NCBI RefSeq assembly: GCF_030317035.1
Contig: NZ_JASZYK010000015.1
Span: forward strand, 1 to 64,000
Origin: Variovorax sp. J22G73
GTDB taxonomy: Bacteria; Pseudomonadota; Gammaproteobacteria; Burkholderiales; Burkholderiaceae_C
Length of the DNA: 64,000 nucleotides
Reading direction: 5' to 3'
The notes beneath the pieces are model-generated. The model did no database searches. It was not told where the DNA came from and saw only the letters and a list, made by a program, of their open reading frames with translations. A program made the position numbers and the translations under genes. Each line of letters starts with the position of its first letter. Position 1 is the first letter of the stretch. This document shows, piece after piece, positions 14,795-22,860 of this stretch.

Positions 14795-15982
14795 TTGAAA
14801 AGTGCCAGCAAAGGCGCCGGGCGCCGCCACGTGGTGGGCCTGGTGCTGGTGTCGCTTGTGGCTGTGGCTGGGGTGGCCGGGGTGGCCGGCGCCAGCTTCT
14901 GGGCCCGCGGCGCCGGCGCGGACGTGGCATCGGTGCCCGTGACACGCACCACCATCGAGTCGAGCGTCACGGCGCTCGGCGTGCTGCAGCCCCGGCACTA
15001 CGTGGACGTGGGCGCCCAGGTGTCGGGGCAGGTCATGGCGCTGCGCGCGCAGCCCGGCGACGTGGTCGCCAAGGGGCAGTTGCTGGTCGAGATCGATCCC
15101 AGCGTGCAGCAGGCCACGGTCGACGCGGGCCGCGCATCGCTGGCCGGGTTGCGGGCCCAGCGCGACGAGCAGCGCGCGCAGCACCGGCTCGCGCAGCAGC
15201 AGCAGGCGCGCCAGCGGCAGATGGCGGCCGACGGCGCCACGCGCGACGAAGACGTGCAGGCCGCCGAGGCCGCGCTGGACACCGCGGCCGCGCGCGTGCG
15301 CAACTTCGAGGCGCAGATCGCGCAGACCCAGGCCACGTTGAAGGCCGACGAGGCGCGCCTGGGCTATACCCGCATCTACGCACCCATTGCCGGCACCGTG
15401 GTGTCGGTGGAGGCGCGCGAGGGCCAGACGCTCAACGCCACCTACCAGACGCCCAATGTGCTGCGCATTGCCGACCTGTCTGCGATGACGGTGTGGTCCG
15501 AGGTGTCGGAGGCCGACGTGCGCCGCATCAAGGCGGGCATGCCGGTGTACTTCACCACGCTCGGCGAAAGCCGGCGCCAGTGGCAGGGCAAGGTGCGCCA
15601 GCTGCTGCCGGCGCCGCCGGTGCCCGAGGCCAAGGCGGGCGGCGGCGACGGCGGCTCGAAGCAATCGGCCGCGGCCAGCAAGGTGGTGGTCTACACCGCG
15701 CTGTTCGACGTGGACAACACCGACGGCGAGCTCATGCCGCAGATGACCGCCAAGGTCTCCTTCGTCGAGTACGCCGAGAAAGACGTGCTGTCGGTGCCGC
15801 TGGCCGCGCTGACGCCGGTGGCGGGCAGCCACGACCGCTTTACCGCGCGCGTGCTGCGCGCCGACGGCAAGGCGGAGCCGCGCGAACTGCGCATCGGCGT
15901 GCGCAACCGGTTGTCGGCCCAGGTGCTGGCCGGCGCGCAGGCCGGCGAGCGCATCGTGCTGGGCAAGGCCGCCAGGGAATGA
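14795..15982 (+). CDS. macA: MacA/PvdR-type periplasmic adaptor of a tripartite exporter
   Basis: Membrane-fusion protein of 395 residues: one N-terminal membrane anchor (about residues 12-33), paired lipoyl half-motifs (VDVGAQVSGQV and YTRIYAPIAGTVVSV), a coiled-coil hairpin rich in Gln/Arg/Ala between them, then beta-barrel domains. The start is TTG at 14795 with GGGG 8 bases upstream; no better in-frame start lies nearby. The stop overlaps the ATG of the MacB-like gene. Together with the next two genes it forms a PvdRT-OpmQ-like pump that in Pseudomonas recycles or secretes pyoverdine. Confidence 0.93.
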   Translation: MKSASKGAGRRHVVGLVLVSLVAVAGVAGVAGASFWARGAGADVASVPVTRTTIESSVTALGVLQPRHYVDVGAQVSGQVMALRAQPGDVVAKGQLLVEIDPSVQQATVDAGRASLAGLRAQRDEQRAQHRLAQQQQARQRQMAADGATRDEDVQAAEAALDTAAARVRNFEAQIAQTQATLKADEARLGYTRIYAPIAGTVVSVEAREGQTLNATYQTPNVLRIADLSAMTVWSEVSEADVRRIKAGMPVYFTTLGESRRQWQGKVRQLLPAPPVPEAKAGGGDGGSKQSAAASKVVVYTALFDVDNTDGELMPQMTAKVSFVEYAEKDVLSVPLAALTPVAGSHDRFTARVLRADGKAEPRELRIGVRNRLSAQVLAGAQAGERIVLGKAARE

Positions 15983-18024
15983 CGCCGCCGCAGCACCCGG
16001 AGGGGAGAGGGCGCCGTCCGCTGATAGAGCTGCAGGACATTCGCAAGTCGTACGGCGGCGAGGCGGCGGGCAAAGAGATAGGCGAGGAGGTAAGCGCGGC
16101 GCACGGTGAAGACGAAGGCAGCCCGGTCGTCACCGTGCTGCACGGCGTCTCGCTGCGGCTGCATGCGGGCGAGTTCGTGGCCATCGTCGGTGCCTCGGGC
16201 TCGGGCAAGTCCACGCTCATGCACATCCTCGGCTGCCTCGACCGCGCCAGCGCGGGGCGCTACCTGTTCGACGGGCGCGACGTGTCCACGTTCGACGCCG
16301 ACGCCCTGGCCTGGCTGCGCCGCGAGGCCTTCGGCTTCGTGTTCCAGGGCTACCACCTGGTGCCCAGCGAATCGGTGCTGGAGAACACCGAGATTCCCGC
16401 GCTCTACGCCGGCATGCCCGAGGCCGAGCGGCATGCGCGCGCCATCGCGCTGCTGCAGCGGCTGGGCATGGGCGCGCGGCTGCACCACCGGCCGCACCAG
16501 CTGTCGGGTGGCCAGCAGCAGCGCGTGGCCATCGCGCGCGCGCTGATGAACGGCGGGCGCATCATCCTGGCCGACGAGCCCACCGGCGCGCTCGACAGCA
16601 AGAGCGGCGCCGAGGTGATGGCGCTGCTGCACGAGCTGGCGGACGCGGGCCACACCATCGTCCTCATCACGCACGACCGCTCGGTGGCGGCGCAGGCGCG
16701 GCGGGTCATCGAGATCAGCGACGGGCGCATCGTGGCGGACTCGGGGGAAACGCAACCCGGGGCACGATCGGCGACTGACGCAATGCCGGCAACGCCTTCG
16801 ATGGCACCCGCGCCGCAGCCCGGCCACGGCGGCGCCTCGGTGCTCGCAGACATGCGCGAGGCCACGCGCACCGCCTGGCGCGTGATGTGGAGCAACCGCT
16901 TTCGCACGGGCCTCACGCTGCTGGGCATCGTCATCGGCGTGGCCTCGGTCATCGTGATGCTGGCGGTGGGCGGCGGCTCGCAGGCCAAGGTGATGGCGCA
17001 GTTCGAGACCTTCGGCACCCGCACCATGTTCGTGTCGGCGCAGGTCGCGAGCAGCCGCAACCCCGGCGCGCCGCTGACGCTGGCCGATGCGGACGCCATC
17101 CGCATGCTGCCCAACGTGGAAGGCGTGGCGCCCTACATCGAGGACAAGGTGGTGGTACGGCGCGGCAATGTCGACCACCTGACCGAGGGCGGCGGCGCCA
17201 CGGTCGGTTTCTCTTCCGTGCTGGGCTGGGGCGTGGCCGAGGGCCTGATGTTCGACGCCGAGGACGAGTTGCGCGTGGCCAAGGTCGCGGTGATCGGGCA
17301 GACGGTCCGCAAGCTGCTGTTCGCCGACGGGCAAAGCCCCGTGGGCCAGGACATATTGGTCGACAAGGTGCCGTTCCAGGTGGTGGGCGTGCTCGCGGCC
17401 AAGGGGGCCAACGACGGCGAGGACCAGGACGACCGCGTGGTGGTGCCGCTGTCTGCCGCCACCACCCGCATCTACGGCCATCCGAACCCGACGTGGATCG
17501 CGGTGCAGGTGCGCGACATCGAGCGGGCGCAGGAAACAGCCGAGGCCATCGAGGCGCAGCTGGCGCGCCAGCAGGCCGGGCGCGAGGTGCGCATCTGGAA
17601 CCGGGTGGAAGCACTGCGCGTGCAGACCGAAACGGCGCGCGCCATGACGCTGATGCTGGGCCTGATCGCGGTGGTGTCGCTCATCGTGGGCGGCATCGGC
17701 GTGATGAACGTGATGCTCATGACGGTGCGCGAGCGCACGCGCGAGATCGGCATTCGCATGGCCACGGGCGCGCGCCAGCGCGACATTCTTCGCCAGTTCA
17801 TGACCGAGGCGGTGCTCGTGACATCGGTGGGCGGCACCGCCGGCGTGCTCGCCGGGCTGGGCATCGTCGTGGGGCTGCTGCTGGCCGGCGTGCCCGTGCT
17901 GTTCTCGCTGGCGGCGAGCGTGGGCGCGTTCGGATGTGCGGTGCTGACGGGCGTGATCTTCGGTTTCATGCCCGCGCGCAATGCCGCGCGGCTGGACCCG
18001 GTCGTGGCGCTGGCGGGGGAGTGA
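15979..18024 (+). CDS. macB: MacB/PvdT-type ABC exporter (ATPase plus FtsX-like permease)
   Basis: 681 residues. The N-terminal ATPase has Walker A GASGSGKST, signature LSGGQQQR and Walker B IILADEP. A linker rich in Pro/Ala/Gly follows, then the first membrane helix (TGLTLLGIVIGVASVIVML), a large periplasmic domain and three C-terminal helices beginning near LMLGLIAVVSLIVGGIGVM. The ATPase has an unusual insertion of about 25 residues between its first strand and VTVLHGV (GEAAGKEIGEEVSAAHGEDEG), rich in Gly and Glu. It is coupled to macA by an ATGA overlap and lies two bases before the outer-membrane gene. It probably drives siderophore or drug efflux. Confidence 0.94.
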   Translation: MTPPQHPEGRGRRPLIELQDIRKSYGGEAAGKEIGEEVSAAHGEDEGSPVVTVLHGVSLRLHAGEFVAIVGASGSGKSTLMHILGCLDRASAGRYLFDGRDVSTFDADALAWLRREAFGFVFQGYHLVPSESVLENTEIPALYAGMPEAERHARAIALLQRLGMGARLHHRPHQLSGGQQQRVAIARALMNGGRIILADEPTGALDSKSGAEVMALLHELADAGHTIVLITHDRSVAAQARRVIEISDGRIVADSGETQPGARSATDAMPATPSMAPAPQPGHGGASVLADMREATRTAWRVMWSNRFRTGLTLLGIVIGVASVIVMLAVGGGSQAKVMAQFETFGTRTMFVSAQVASSRNPGAPLTLADADAIRMLPNVEGVAPYIEDKVVVRRGNVDHLTEGGGATVGFSSVLGWGVAEGLMFDAEDELRVAKVAVIGQTVRKLLFADGQSPVGQDILVDKVPFQVVGVLAAKGANDGEDQDDRVVVPLSAATTRIYGHPNPTWIAVQVRDIERAQETAEAIEAQLARQQAGREVRIWNRVEALRVQTETARAMTLMLGLIAVVSLIVGGIGVMNVMLMTVRERTREIGIRMATGARQRDILRQFMTEAVLVTSVGGTAGVLAGLGIVVGLLLAGVPVLFSLAASVGAFGCAVLTGVIFGFMPARNAARLDPVVALAGE

Positions 18025-18026
18025 CG

Positions 18027-19484
18027 ATGCCGCGCATGCGCCTTGTTCGGCACTTTTGGCACCTTCGGCACCTTCGGCACCTTCGGCACCTCGGGCATGC
18101 CGGCGGATGGGCGGCGCTGCTGTGCGCGGCGCTGTCTGCCGGTTGCGCGTTGCGTGGCGAAGGCGCGCCCCGTGCGGTGGAGGCGCCTTCGGCGTGGCGC
18201 GCGGTGCCCTCGGATGCCGCGCTGGAGGCCGCACCGATGGAGGCCGACTGGTGGCGCAGCTTCGGCAGCACGGAACTCGATGCGCTGGTGGCGCGCGCGC
18301 AGTCGCAAAGCAATGCGCTGGCGGGTGCCGAAGCGCGGGAGCGGCAGGCCGGTGCGCGGGTGCTCATTGCCGGCGCCGCGCTTCAGCCCGAGGTCACGGC
18401 CAGCCTCGGTGTTTCACGCGAAGGCCGCCTCGGCGGCCATGCGGTGGTCGATGGCACCACCCATGCGGCGGGCTTCGCCGCGCGCTACGAAATCGACCTG
18501 TGGGGGCGCGACGCCGCCCTGCGCGACGAGGCACTGCAGGGCCTGCGTGCCAGCGCTTTCGAGCGCGACGCACTGCGGCTCAGCGTGACGGCCGATGTCG
18601 CGGCCACCTGGCTGCTGGCACTGGCGCTGCGCGAGCGCACCGACATTGCCGCGCGCAACCTCGACAACGCACGCCGCGTGCTGGCACTTGTGGTGTCGCG
18701 CAGCCGCGCCGGCGCAGCGTTGCCGCTGGACCTGGCGCAACAGCGCGGCCTGGTTGCCGCGCAGCAGCGCACGCTCGCGGCGTTGCAGCAGCAGGCCGCA
18801 GGCGCAGGGACCGCGCTGGCCGTGCTGCTCGGCACTGCGGCACCGGCCTTCGAATTACGTGGGCCGCGGCTCGACGCGTTGCACGTGCCGGTCATCGTCG
18901 CGGGCACGCCGTCGGCCTTGCTGGTGCGGCGCCCGGACATCGCCGGCGCGGAAGCGCAGCTGGCCGCGGCCGATGCCAGCGTGCTGGCAGCGCGCGCCGC
19001 CCTGTTGCCCGCCGTGTCGTTGAGCGCCGGCGTGGGCACCGGTCCGAGCCGCTTGAGGCGGCTCTTCGACAACCCGGTGTACAGCCTGGCCGCGGGGCTC
19101 AGCGCACCGATCTTCGACGGCGGCCGCCTGGCGGGCGGACAGCGCCTGGCCGAGGCGCGGCGCGAGGAACTGCTGGCGGCCTACCGCGCGGCGGTCATCG
19201 GCGCCTTCGCGGATGCACAGACCGCGCTGGAGGGCATGTCCTTCGTCGATGCGCAGGCCGCGGCGCAAGCCGACGAGCTGGCCGAGGCCCATCGCGCCGC
19301 GGCCCTGTCGGAGGCCCGCTACCGCGCGGGCGCCGAGACGCTGCTGGTGCTGCTCGACGCACAGCGCACCCTCTATGCGGCGCAGGACCTGGCGGTGCAG
19401 CTGCGCCTGGCGCGGCTGCAGGCGCGGGTGTCGCTCTATCGCGCGCTGGGCGGCGGGTGGCGGCAGGCGAACACCGCCGGTTGA
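18027..19484 (+). CDS. OprM/NodT-family outer-membrane efflux lipoprotein (OpmQ-like)
   Basis: TolC-like channel of 485 residues with a lipoprotein signal (lipobox LSAGC). It contains SAWR and DWWRSFGSTELDALVARA, typical of RND-type outer-membrane factors, and two repeats of the OEP domain. LLVRRPDIAGAEAQLAAADASV is a family hallmark. It completes the tripartite exporter with the two genes upstream. The signal region begins with an odd HLRHLRHLRHLGH run encoded by 9-bp tandem repeats (18051-18095), which lengthens the n-region. Confidence 0.93.
   Translation: MPRMRLVRHFWHLRHLRHLRHLGHAGGWAALLCAALSAGCALRGEGAPRAVEAPSAWRAVPSDAALEAAPMEADWWRSFGSTELDALVARAQSQSNALAGAEARERQAGARVLIAGAALQPEVTASLGVSREGRLGGHAVVDGTTHAAGFAARYEIDLWGRDAALRDEALQGLRASAFERDALRLSVTADVAATWLLALALRERTDIAARNLDNARRVLALVVSRSRAGAALPLDLAQQRGLVAAQQRTLAALQQQAAGAGTALAVLLGTAAPAFELRGPRLDALHVPVIVAGTPSALLVRRPDIAGAEAQLAAADASVLAARAALLPAVSLSAGVGTGPSRLRRLFDNPVYSLAAGLSAPIFDGGRLAGGQRLAEARREELLAAYRAAVIGAFADAQTALEGMSFVDAQAAAQADELAEAHRAAALSEARYRAGAETLLVLLDAQRTLYAAQDLAVQLRLARLQARVSLYRALGGGWRQANTAG
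18051..18095 (+). repeat. Five tandem 9-bp units in the signal-peptide coding region of the outer-membrane factor
   Basis: Units of the form CACCTTCGG repeat in frame: one degenerate, three identical, one degenerate. They encode His-Leu-Arg repeats. The copy number can change by slippage without shifting the frame. Confidence 0.9.
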
Positions 19485-19596
19485 ACATTCCGCGCGGTGG
19501 TTCGTCTCTTTTCTTGAGCGCCGCACAGGCGCATCCGCTGGCGCACGGCGCCCGCGCGGGGATTTTCCCGAATCAAACACAGCGCCTGGAGTAGCC

Positions 19597-19836
19597 GTGG
19601 CCCCGCAAAACCATCCGCAGGCGCCCTCCGCCGAGGAGACCGCCTGGCGGCTCTACATGGAATTCAGAGAGAACCCATGCCGCACGGCCGCGTTGAAGCT
19701 GACGCACTGGCTGCATGAAGCGCCCGCGCATCCGCAGGCTTTCGAGCGTGCGCTGCGGTTGTGGGCGTTGGCCGGCGCCGCGCTGGTCGTCAACCGCCGC
19801 AGGCACTTTCACCCGCCCACCGGTGGGCTCGAATGA
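19597..19836 (+). CDS. Small protein resembling the FecR N-terminal (DUF4880-like) domain
   Basis: 79 residues, GTG start at 19597 with GGAG (19588-19591) 5 bases upstream. The core (about residues 12-52, with EETAWRLYMEF, ALKLTHWLHEAPAHPQAFERALRLW) follows the pattern of the cytoplasmic N-terminal domain of FecR anti-sigma factors, where a Trp-containing helix is followed by PxHxxAF...LW. There is no membrane helix long enough to span and no FecR periplasmic domain. It lies 112 bases after the outer-membrane factor and its stop overlaps the next ATG. A role as a soluble sigma-factor modulator is inferred. Confidence 0.7.
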   Translation: MAPQNHPQAPSAEETAWRLYMEFRENPCRTAALKLTHWLHEAPAHPQAFERALRLWALAGAALVVNRRRHFHPPTGGLE

Positions 19837-20108
19837 GGCGGGCCGCGCCGGCCTTGCAAGCCCTGGTGCCCGACGCCTGCCTGGCCAGCGCGGCGTCGCT
19901 CTTCGCCGCGCTGCACGCCGCGCCCACGCTGGACAACGCCGAGCGGCTCGCGCAGTGGCTGGGCGCTGACGCGCGGCATGCGCGCGCGCTGGACATCGCG
20001 CTGACCGAGTGGGGGCTGGTGAGGTCGGGGCACCCGGTGGGTGAGCCGGGCGATCTGCGCGGTCTGCCCGGTCTGCCCGGTCCGCGCGGTTCCTGCGGCG
20101 GAGGCTGA
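19833..20108 (+). CDS. Second small FecR-N-like protein
   Basis: 91 residues; ATG at 19833 overlaps the stop of the previous gene (ATGA). Residues about 25-55 (LDNAERLAQWLGADARHARALDIALTEWGL) again look like the FecR N-terminal domain. The C-terminus is a Gly/Pro-rich run (GLPGLPGPRG) built from 9-bp repeats at 20055-20090. It ends 27 bases before the convergent end of fecR. It has no membrane segment and no known name that I recognise. Together with the previous gene it forms a two-gene unit attached to the exporter operon. Confidence 0.65.
   Translation: MRRAAPALQALVPDACLASAASLFAALHAAPTLDNAERLAQWLGADARHARALDIALTEWGLVRSGHPVGEPGDLRGLPGLPGPRGSCGGG
20055..20090 (+). repeat. Four tandem 9-bp units at a C-terminus
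   Basis: Units CTGCCCGGT and variants in frame (two exact copies flanked by two degenerate ones), encoding the Gly-Leu-Pro-rich end of the small FecR-N-like protein. Confidence 0.85.
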
Positions 20109-20135
20109 GGTTTCTCCGCGAGCCACCTTGCGCCG

Positions 20136-21188
20136 TCAGCGCATCTGCAAGGCCACGCTGCCGTCGGGGCGCGACACCGCGGACAGCGGCAGGATGGTCG
20201 GCAGCACGGCCACGAGGCCGTCGGAATCGTTGGTGCGAAAACGCCCGGACAGGCGCATGGCGTCGATGCGTATGTTGGTGGTGAGGATGGGCTGCGTGCG
20301 GTAGCTGTTGACGGCCGCCAGCGCGTCGCCCAGCGGTGTGTTCTCGAACACCAGCCAGCCGCTGCGCCACGCGGAGAGCGCCGCGGTGTCGGTCTGGCGC
20401 ACGGGGGTGGCGTGGCCGTCCTGGATCTCGAGCAAGTCGCCCTTGCGCAGGTCGATCACCTCCGCCTCGGTGCCCTGCGACCCGGGGCGCGGCGCCAGCC
20501 GCACACGCACGTGGCCGTGCTCCACGCCCACGGTGATCGGGCCGCCGCGGTCGCGCACGGTGAACGCGGTGCCGACTACTTCGATGGTGGCACCGCGCGT
20601 GCGAACCTCGAACGGCCGGTCCGCATCGCGTGAGACTTCGAAACGCACCTCGCCGCGTGTCATGTTCACGACGCGGCGCTGGCGGTAGAGCGCCACGTCG
20701 ATCGCGCTGAGCGGGGCCAGGTCGAGCTGGCTGCCCGGCAGCGCGCCGCGGCTGTCGGCCAGCGTCACTTTCAGCATCTGCGCGGTGCGGGTTTCGTAGG
20801 CCGAGCGGAACACCGGCTGCTGCCAATACCACTGCACACCGCGCCCCGCGAGCAGGCCAGTACCCAGCAGGCCCGCGATGGAAAACAGCATCTTGCGCCG
20901 CTGCTGGCGGTGCGCCGACGTTGCGGAGGAGGCCGAGGCGGCGGCGTTGGCCATCAGCGCGCCATCGGGCGCGTCGAAATGCGCGCGCAGGTCGTTCGCC
21001 ATGCCGCCGAGCGCATCCCACCGCTGCCGTGCTTCCTGCACGGCGGCCGCGTGCTCGGCCGACTTGCCGCGCCATTGGTTGAGCGCCGTGCGGGCCTGGC
21101 CCGCGGCGTCGCCGGGCGCCATCTCGCCTTCGACGATCAGCGCGAGCGCGCGTTCGACCAGCCGTTCGCGCGGCGCGCCCATGGCCAT
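20136..21188 (-). CDS. fecR: FecR-family anti-sigma/signal-transducing regulator
   Basis: Inner-membrane protein of 350 residues. The cytoplasmic N-terminal domain (about 8-60) contains ALNQWRGKSAEHAAAVQEARQRW. One membrane helix follows (about 99-121), then the periplasmic FecR domain (RGEVRFEVSRDADRPFEVRT...VVGTAFTVR) and a C-terminal STN-contacting domain (VFENTPLGDALAAVNSY). FecR relays siderophore binding from the receptor to the sigma factor. The ATG at 21188 lies just after the fecI stop (21194), so the two are coupled. The likely partner receptor is the STN-containing protein at 6453-8888. Confidence 0.94.
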   Translation of the reverse strand: MAMGAPRERLVERALALIVEGEMAPGDAAGQARTALNQWRGKSAEHAAAVQEARQRWDALGGMANDLRAHFDAPDGALMANAAASASSATSAHRQQRRKMLFSIAGLLGTGLLAGRGVQWYWQQPVFRSAYETRTAQMLKVTLADSRGALPGSQLDLAPLSAIDVALYRQRRVVNMTRGEVRFEVSRDADRPFEVRTRGATIEVVGTAFTVRDRGGPITVGVEHGHVRVRLAPRPGSQGTEAEVIDLRKGDLLEIQDGHATPVRQTDTAALSAWRSGWLVFENTPLGDALAAVNSYRTQPILTTNIRIDAMRLSGRFRTNDSDGLVAVLPTILPLSAVSRPDGSVALQMR

Positions 21189-21193
21189 GCCGT

Positions 21194-21814
21194 TCACGAG
21201 AAGTCTTCGGCCAGCGCCGTTTCGAAGCCGGTGCGGCTGGACACCGCCTGCGGCTCGATCAGTTCGGCGCGCAGTTCCGCGAACACGCGCGAGCAGTCGA
21301 TGGTGGCGCGCAGCAGGTGCTTGGCCACGGCCATCTCGGTGATGCCGAGCCGCAGCGCGATCTCGGCGCGCGTATGGCCGTACGCGCGAAACAGCAGGAA
21401 CACCTCGCGACGGCGCGGCGGGAGCTTTTCCATGGTCTCGACCACGCGCGCCAGCACACGCTGCTGGGCCACGACGTACTCGCTGGACTGCGCGGTCTGG
21501 TGGGTGCCGATGCCGTCGTGCGCGCCGGCCCATTCCTGGGCCACCTTGCGGCGGCGCGCGTCGTCGATGCACAGGTTGCGCGCCACGCGAAAGAGCAGGG
21601 CACGAGGCGATTCGATGGTGCCGCCGGCCGCCTCGGCGCCCTCCGGCGGGGCATCGTCGCGCGTGCCGCCGCGGGCCTTGAGCGCCGCGGTGTAGACGCG
21701 CTCGAAGCTGGACTGCGCGATGTCGGCCGCGTAGTGCGGGTCGCGCAGGTCGCGGGTCAGCTGCCGGCGCAGGTCCGCATAGTGAGCTACCAGTTCCTGA
21801 ACGAGGTCGCGCAT
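21194..21814 (-). CDS. fecI: FecI-type ECF sigma factor
   Basis: 206 residues with a sigma-2 region (HYADLRRQLTRDLRDPHYAADIAQSSFERVY) and a sigma-4 region (LPPRRREVFLLFRAYGHTRAEIALRLGITEMAVAKHLLRA). The ATG at 21814 has GAGAAGG about 9 bases upstream; a TTG at 21832 is less likely. Between the two regions is an unusually long acidic/Gly-rich insert after ALKARG. It probably directs RNA polymerase to the receptor and possibly the biosynthesis operons. A Fur-box-like palindrome lies 93 bases upstream. Confidence 0.94.
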   Translation of the reverse strand: MRDLVQELVAHYADLRRQLTRDLRDPHYAADIAQSSFERVYTAALKARGGTRDDAPPEGAEAAGGTIESPRALLFRVARNLCIDDARRRKVAQEWAGAHDGIGTHQTAQSSEYVVAQQRVLARVVETMEKLPPRRREVFLLFRAYGHTRAEIALRLGITEMAVAKHLLRATIDCSRVFAELRAELIEPQAVSSRTGFETALAEDFS

Positions 21815-21906
21815 CCGGCCGCCTTCTCGCAAGCATCGACGATGGACCCCGAGGTCTTACGCCCGCGCGCAATGAATGGCGGGAGTCGATGGCCTCGGGA
21901 GGAGTG

Positions 21907-21925
21907 AATAAGAACTATTCTTATT
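21907..21925. promoter_or_regulatory. Candidate Fur box upstream of fecI
   Basis: Perfect 19-bp palindrome AATAAGAA-CTA-TTCTTATT, a strikingly AT-rich island in GC-rich DNA and the same length as the classical Fur box. A -35-like TTAACA (21942-21947, leftward) lies 16-18 bases upstream, so a bound repressor would cover the -10 region of the fecI promoter. Identity as a Fur site is inferred. Confidence 0.7.
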
Positions 21926-22009
21926 GGAGTGTATCACCGATTGTTAACTGGGCGAAGGTCTGCGTGGCGCCTTCGATGCCCATGCCCGCGTCGTGGATCA
22001 ACCCGAAAA

Positions 22010-22022
22010 CTAACGTTGTTAG
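22010..22022. promoter_or_regulatory. Operator CTAACGTTGTTAG, copy 1
   Basis: 13-bp site with inverted CTAAC/GTTAG arms, identical to 23538-23550 in front of the nearby tetR gene. It lies 75 bases before the flavoprotein ATG. Confidence 0.8.
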
Positions 22023-22041
22023 ATTAATATCCGACGCCAAA

Positions 22042-22054
22042 CTAACGCTGTCAG
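22042..22054. promoter_or_regulatory. Operator-like site, degenerate copy 2
   Basis: CTAACGCTGTCAG matches copy 1 at 11 of 13 positions and is centred 32 bases (about three helical turns) from it. This suggests cooperative binding of two repressor dimers at the flavoprotein promoter. Confidence 0.65.
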
Positions 22055-22097
22055 GTTGACTCGCGTTTTTCTTTTCAAGCCGTCCAAAGAGTTGCTC

Positions 22098-22850
22098 ATG
22101 TCTTCTTCCAACATCGGGTCCGAATCGCCGCCAGGCGCGCTCCAGCCGGGGCTTGTCGAACGCACGCTCACGCGGCTGTTCCTGCGTCCGGCACGCGTCA
22201 TCGCGGCCACCACGCTGTCGCCGCGGTTCCGGCTCATCGACCTCGAGGGCGTAACCTTCGAGGGCGACCGCTGGTCGCCCGGGCAAAAGGTGCAGATCAA
22301 GCTCGATGGCGGCTTCATGACGCGCACGTACACGCCCATGCGCTGGGACGCCGCGCGCGGCGTGACCCGCATCGTGGCCTTCGCGCACGGGGAGGGGCCG
22401 GGAAGCGACTGGGTGCGCCATGCGGGCCCGGGCGACGAGCGCCAGGTGTTCGGCCCGCGCCGCTCGCTCGACCTGGCGCCGCTGGTGCAGCAGGCGGGGC
22501 CGGTTGTGTTTTTCGGCGACGAGACCTCCTTCGGGCTCGTGGCGTCGCTGGGTTCGCGTGATGATGTGCGGGCCGTGTTCGAAGTCGGCGCCATCGCCGA
22601 ATCGCGCAACGTGCTCGACGCGCTGGGCGTCCGGCCGCTGGCGCTGATGGAGCGCCGCACCGACGACTCGCACTTGGCTGAATTGCAGGCCGCGATGTCG
22701 TCACCCCTGTCTTCCGACACGCGCTACGTGCTGACTGGCAAGGCCTCGTCGATCCGCCAGGTGAGCCGCGCGCTGAAGGCGCAGGGCGTGGAGGCCCGGC
22801 GCATCATGGCCAAGGCCTACTGGGCGCCGGGGAAGACCGGGCTCGACTGA
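22098..22850 (+). CDS. Siderophore-interacting protein (ViuB-like FAD ferric reductase)
   Basis: 250 residues of the SIP/ViuB family: an FAD-binding barrel with RTYTPMRWDAARGVTRIVAFAHGEGPGSDW, then a C-terminal nucleotide-binding part (VVFFGDETSFGLVASL ... YVLTGKASSIRQVSRAL) and KAYWAPGKTG near the end. These cytoplasmic enzymes reduce ferric siderophores with NAD(P)H. The ATG at 22098 has AAAGAG 7 bases before it; an upstream TTG at 22056 would place the operators too close. With the FhuF-type protein this gives the locus two different ferric-siderophore reductases. It converges on tetR and both share the same operator. Confidence 0.92.
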   Translation: MSSSNIGSESPPGALQPGLVERTLTRLFLRPARVIAATTLSPRFRLIDLEGVTFEGDRWSPGQKVQIKLDGGFMTRTYTPMRWDAARGVTRIVAFAHGEGPGSDWVRHAGPGDERQVFGPRRSLDLAPLVQQAGPVVFFGDETSFGLVASLGSRDDVRAVFEVGAIAESRNVLDALGVRPLALMERRTDDSHLAELQAAMSSPLSSDTRYVLTGKASSIRQVSRALKAQGVEARRIMAKAYWAPGKTGLD

Positions 22851-22860
22851 GCCCGGCCGC

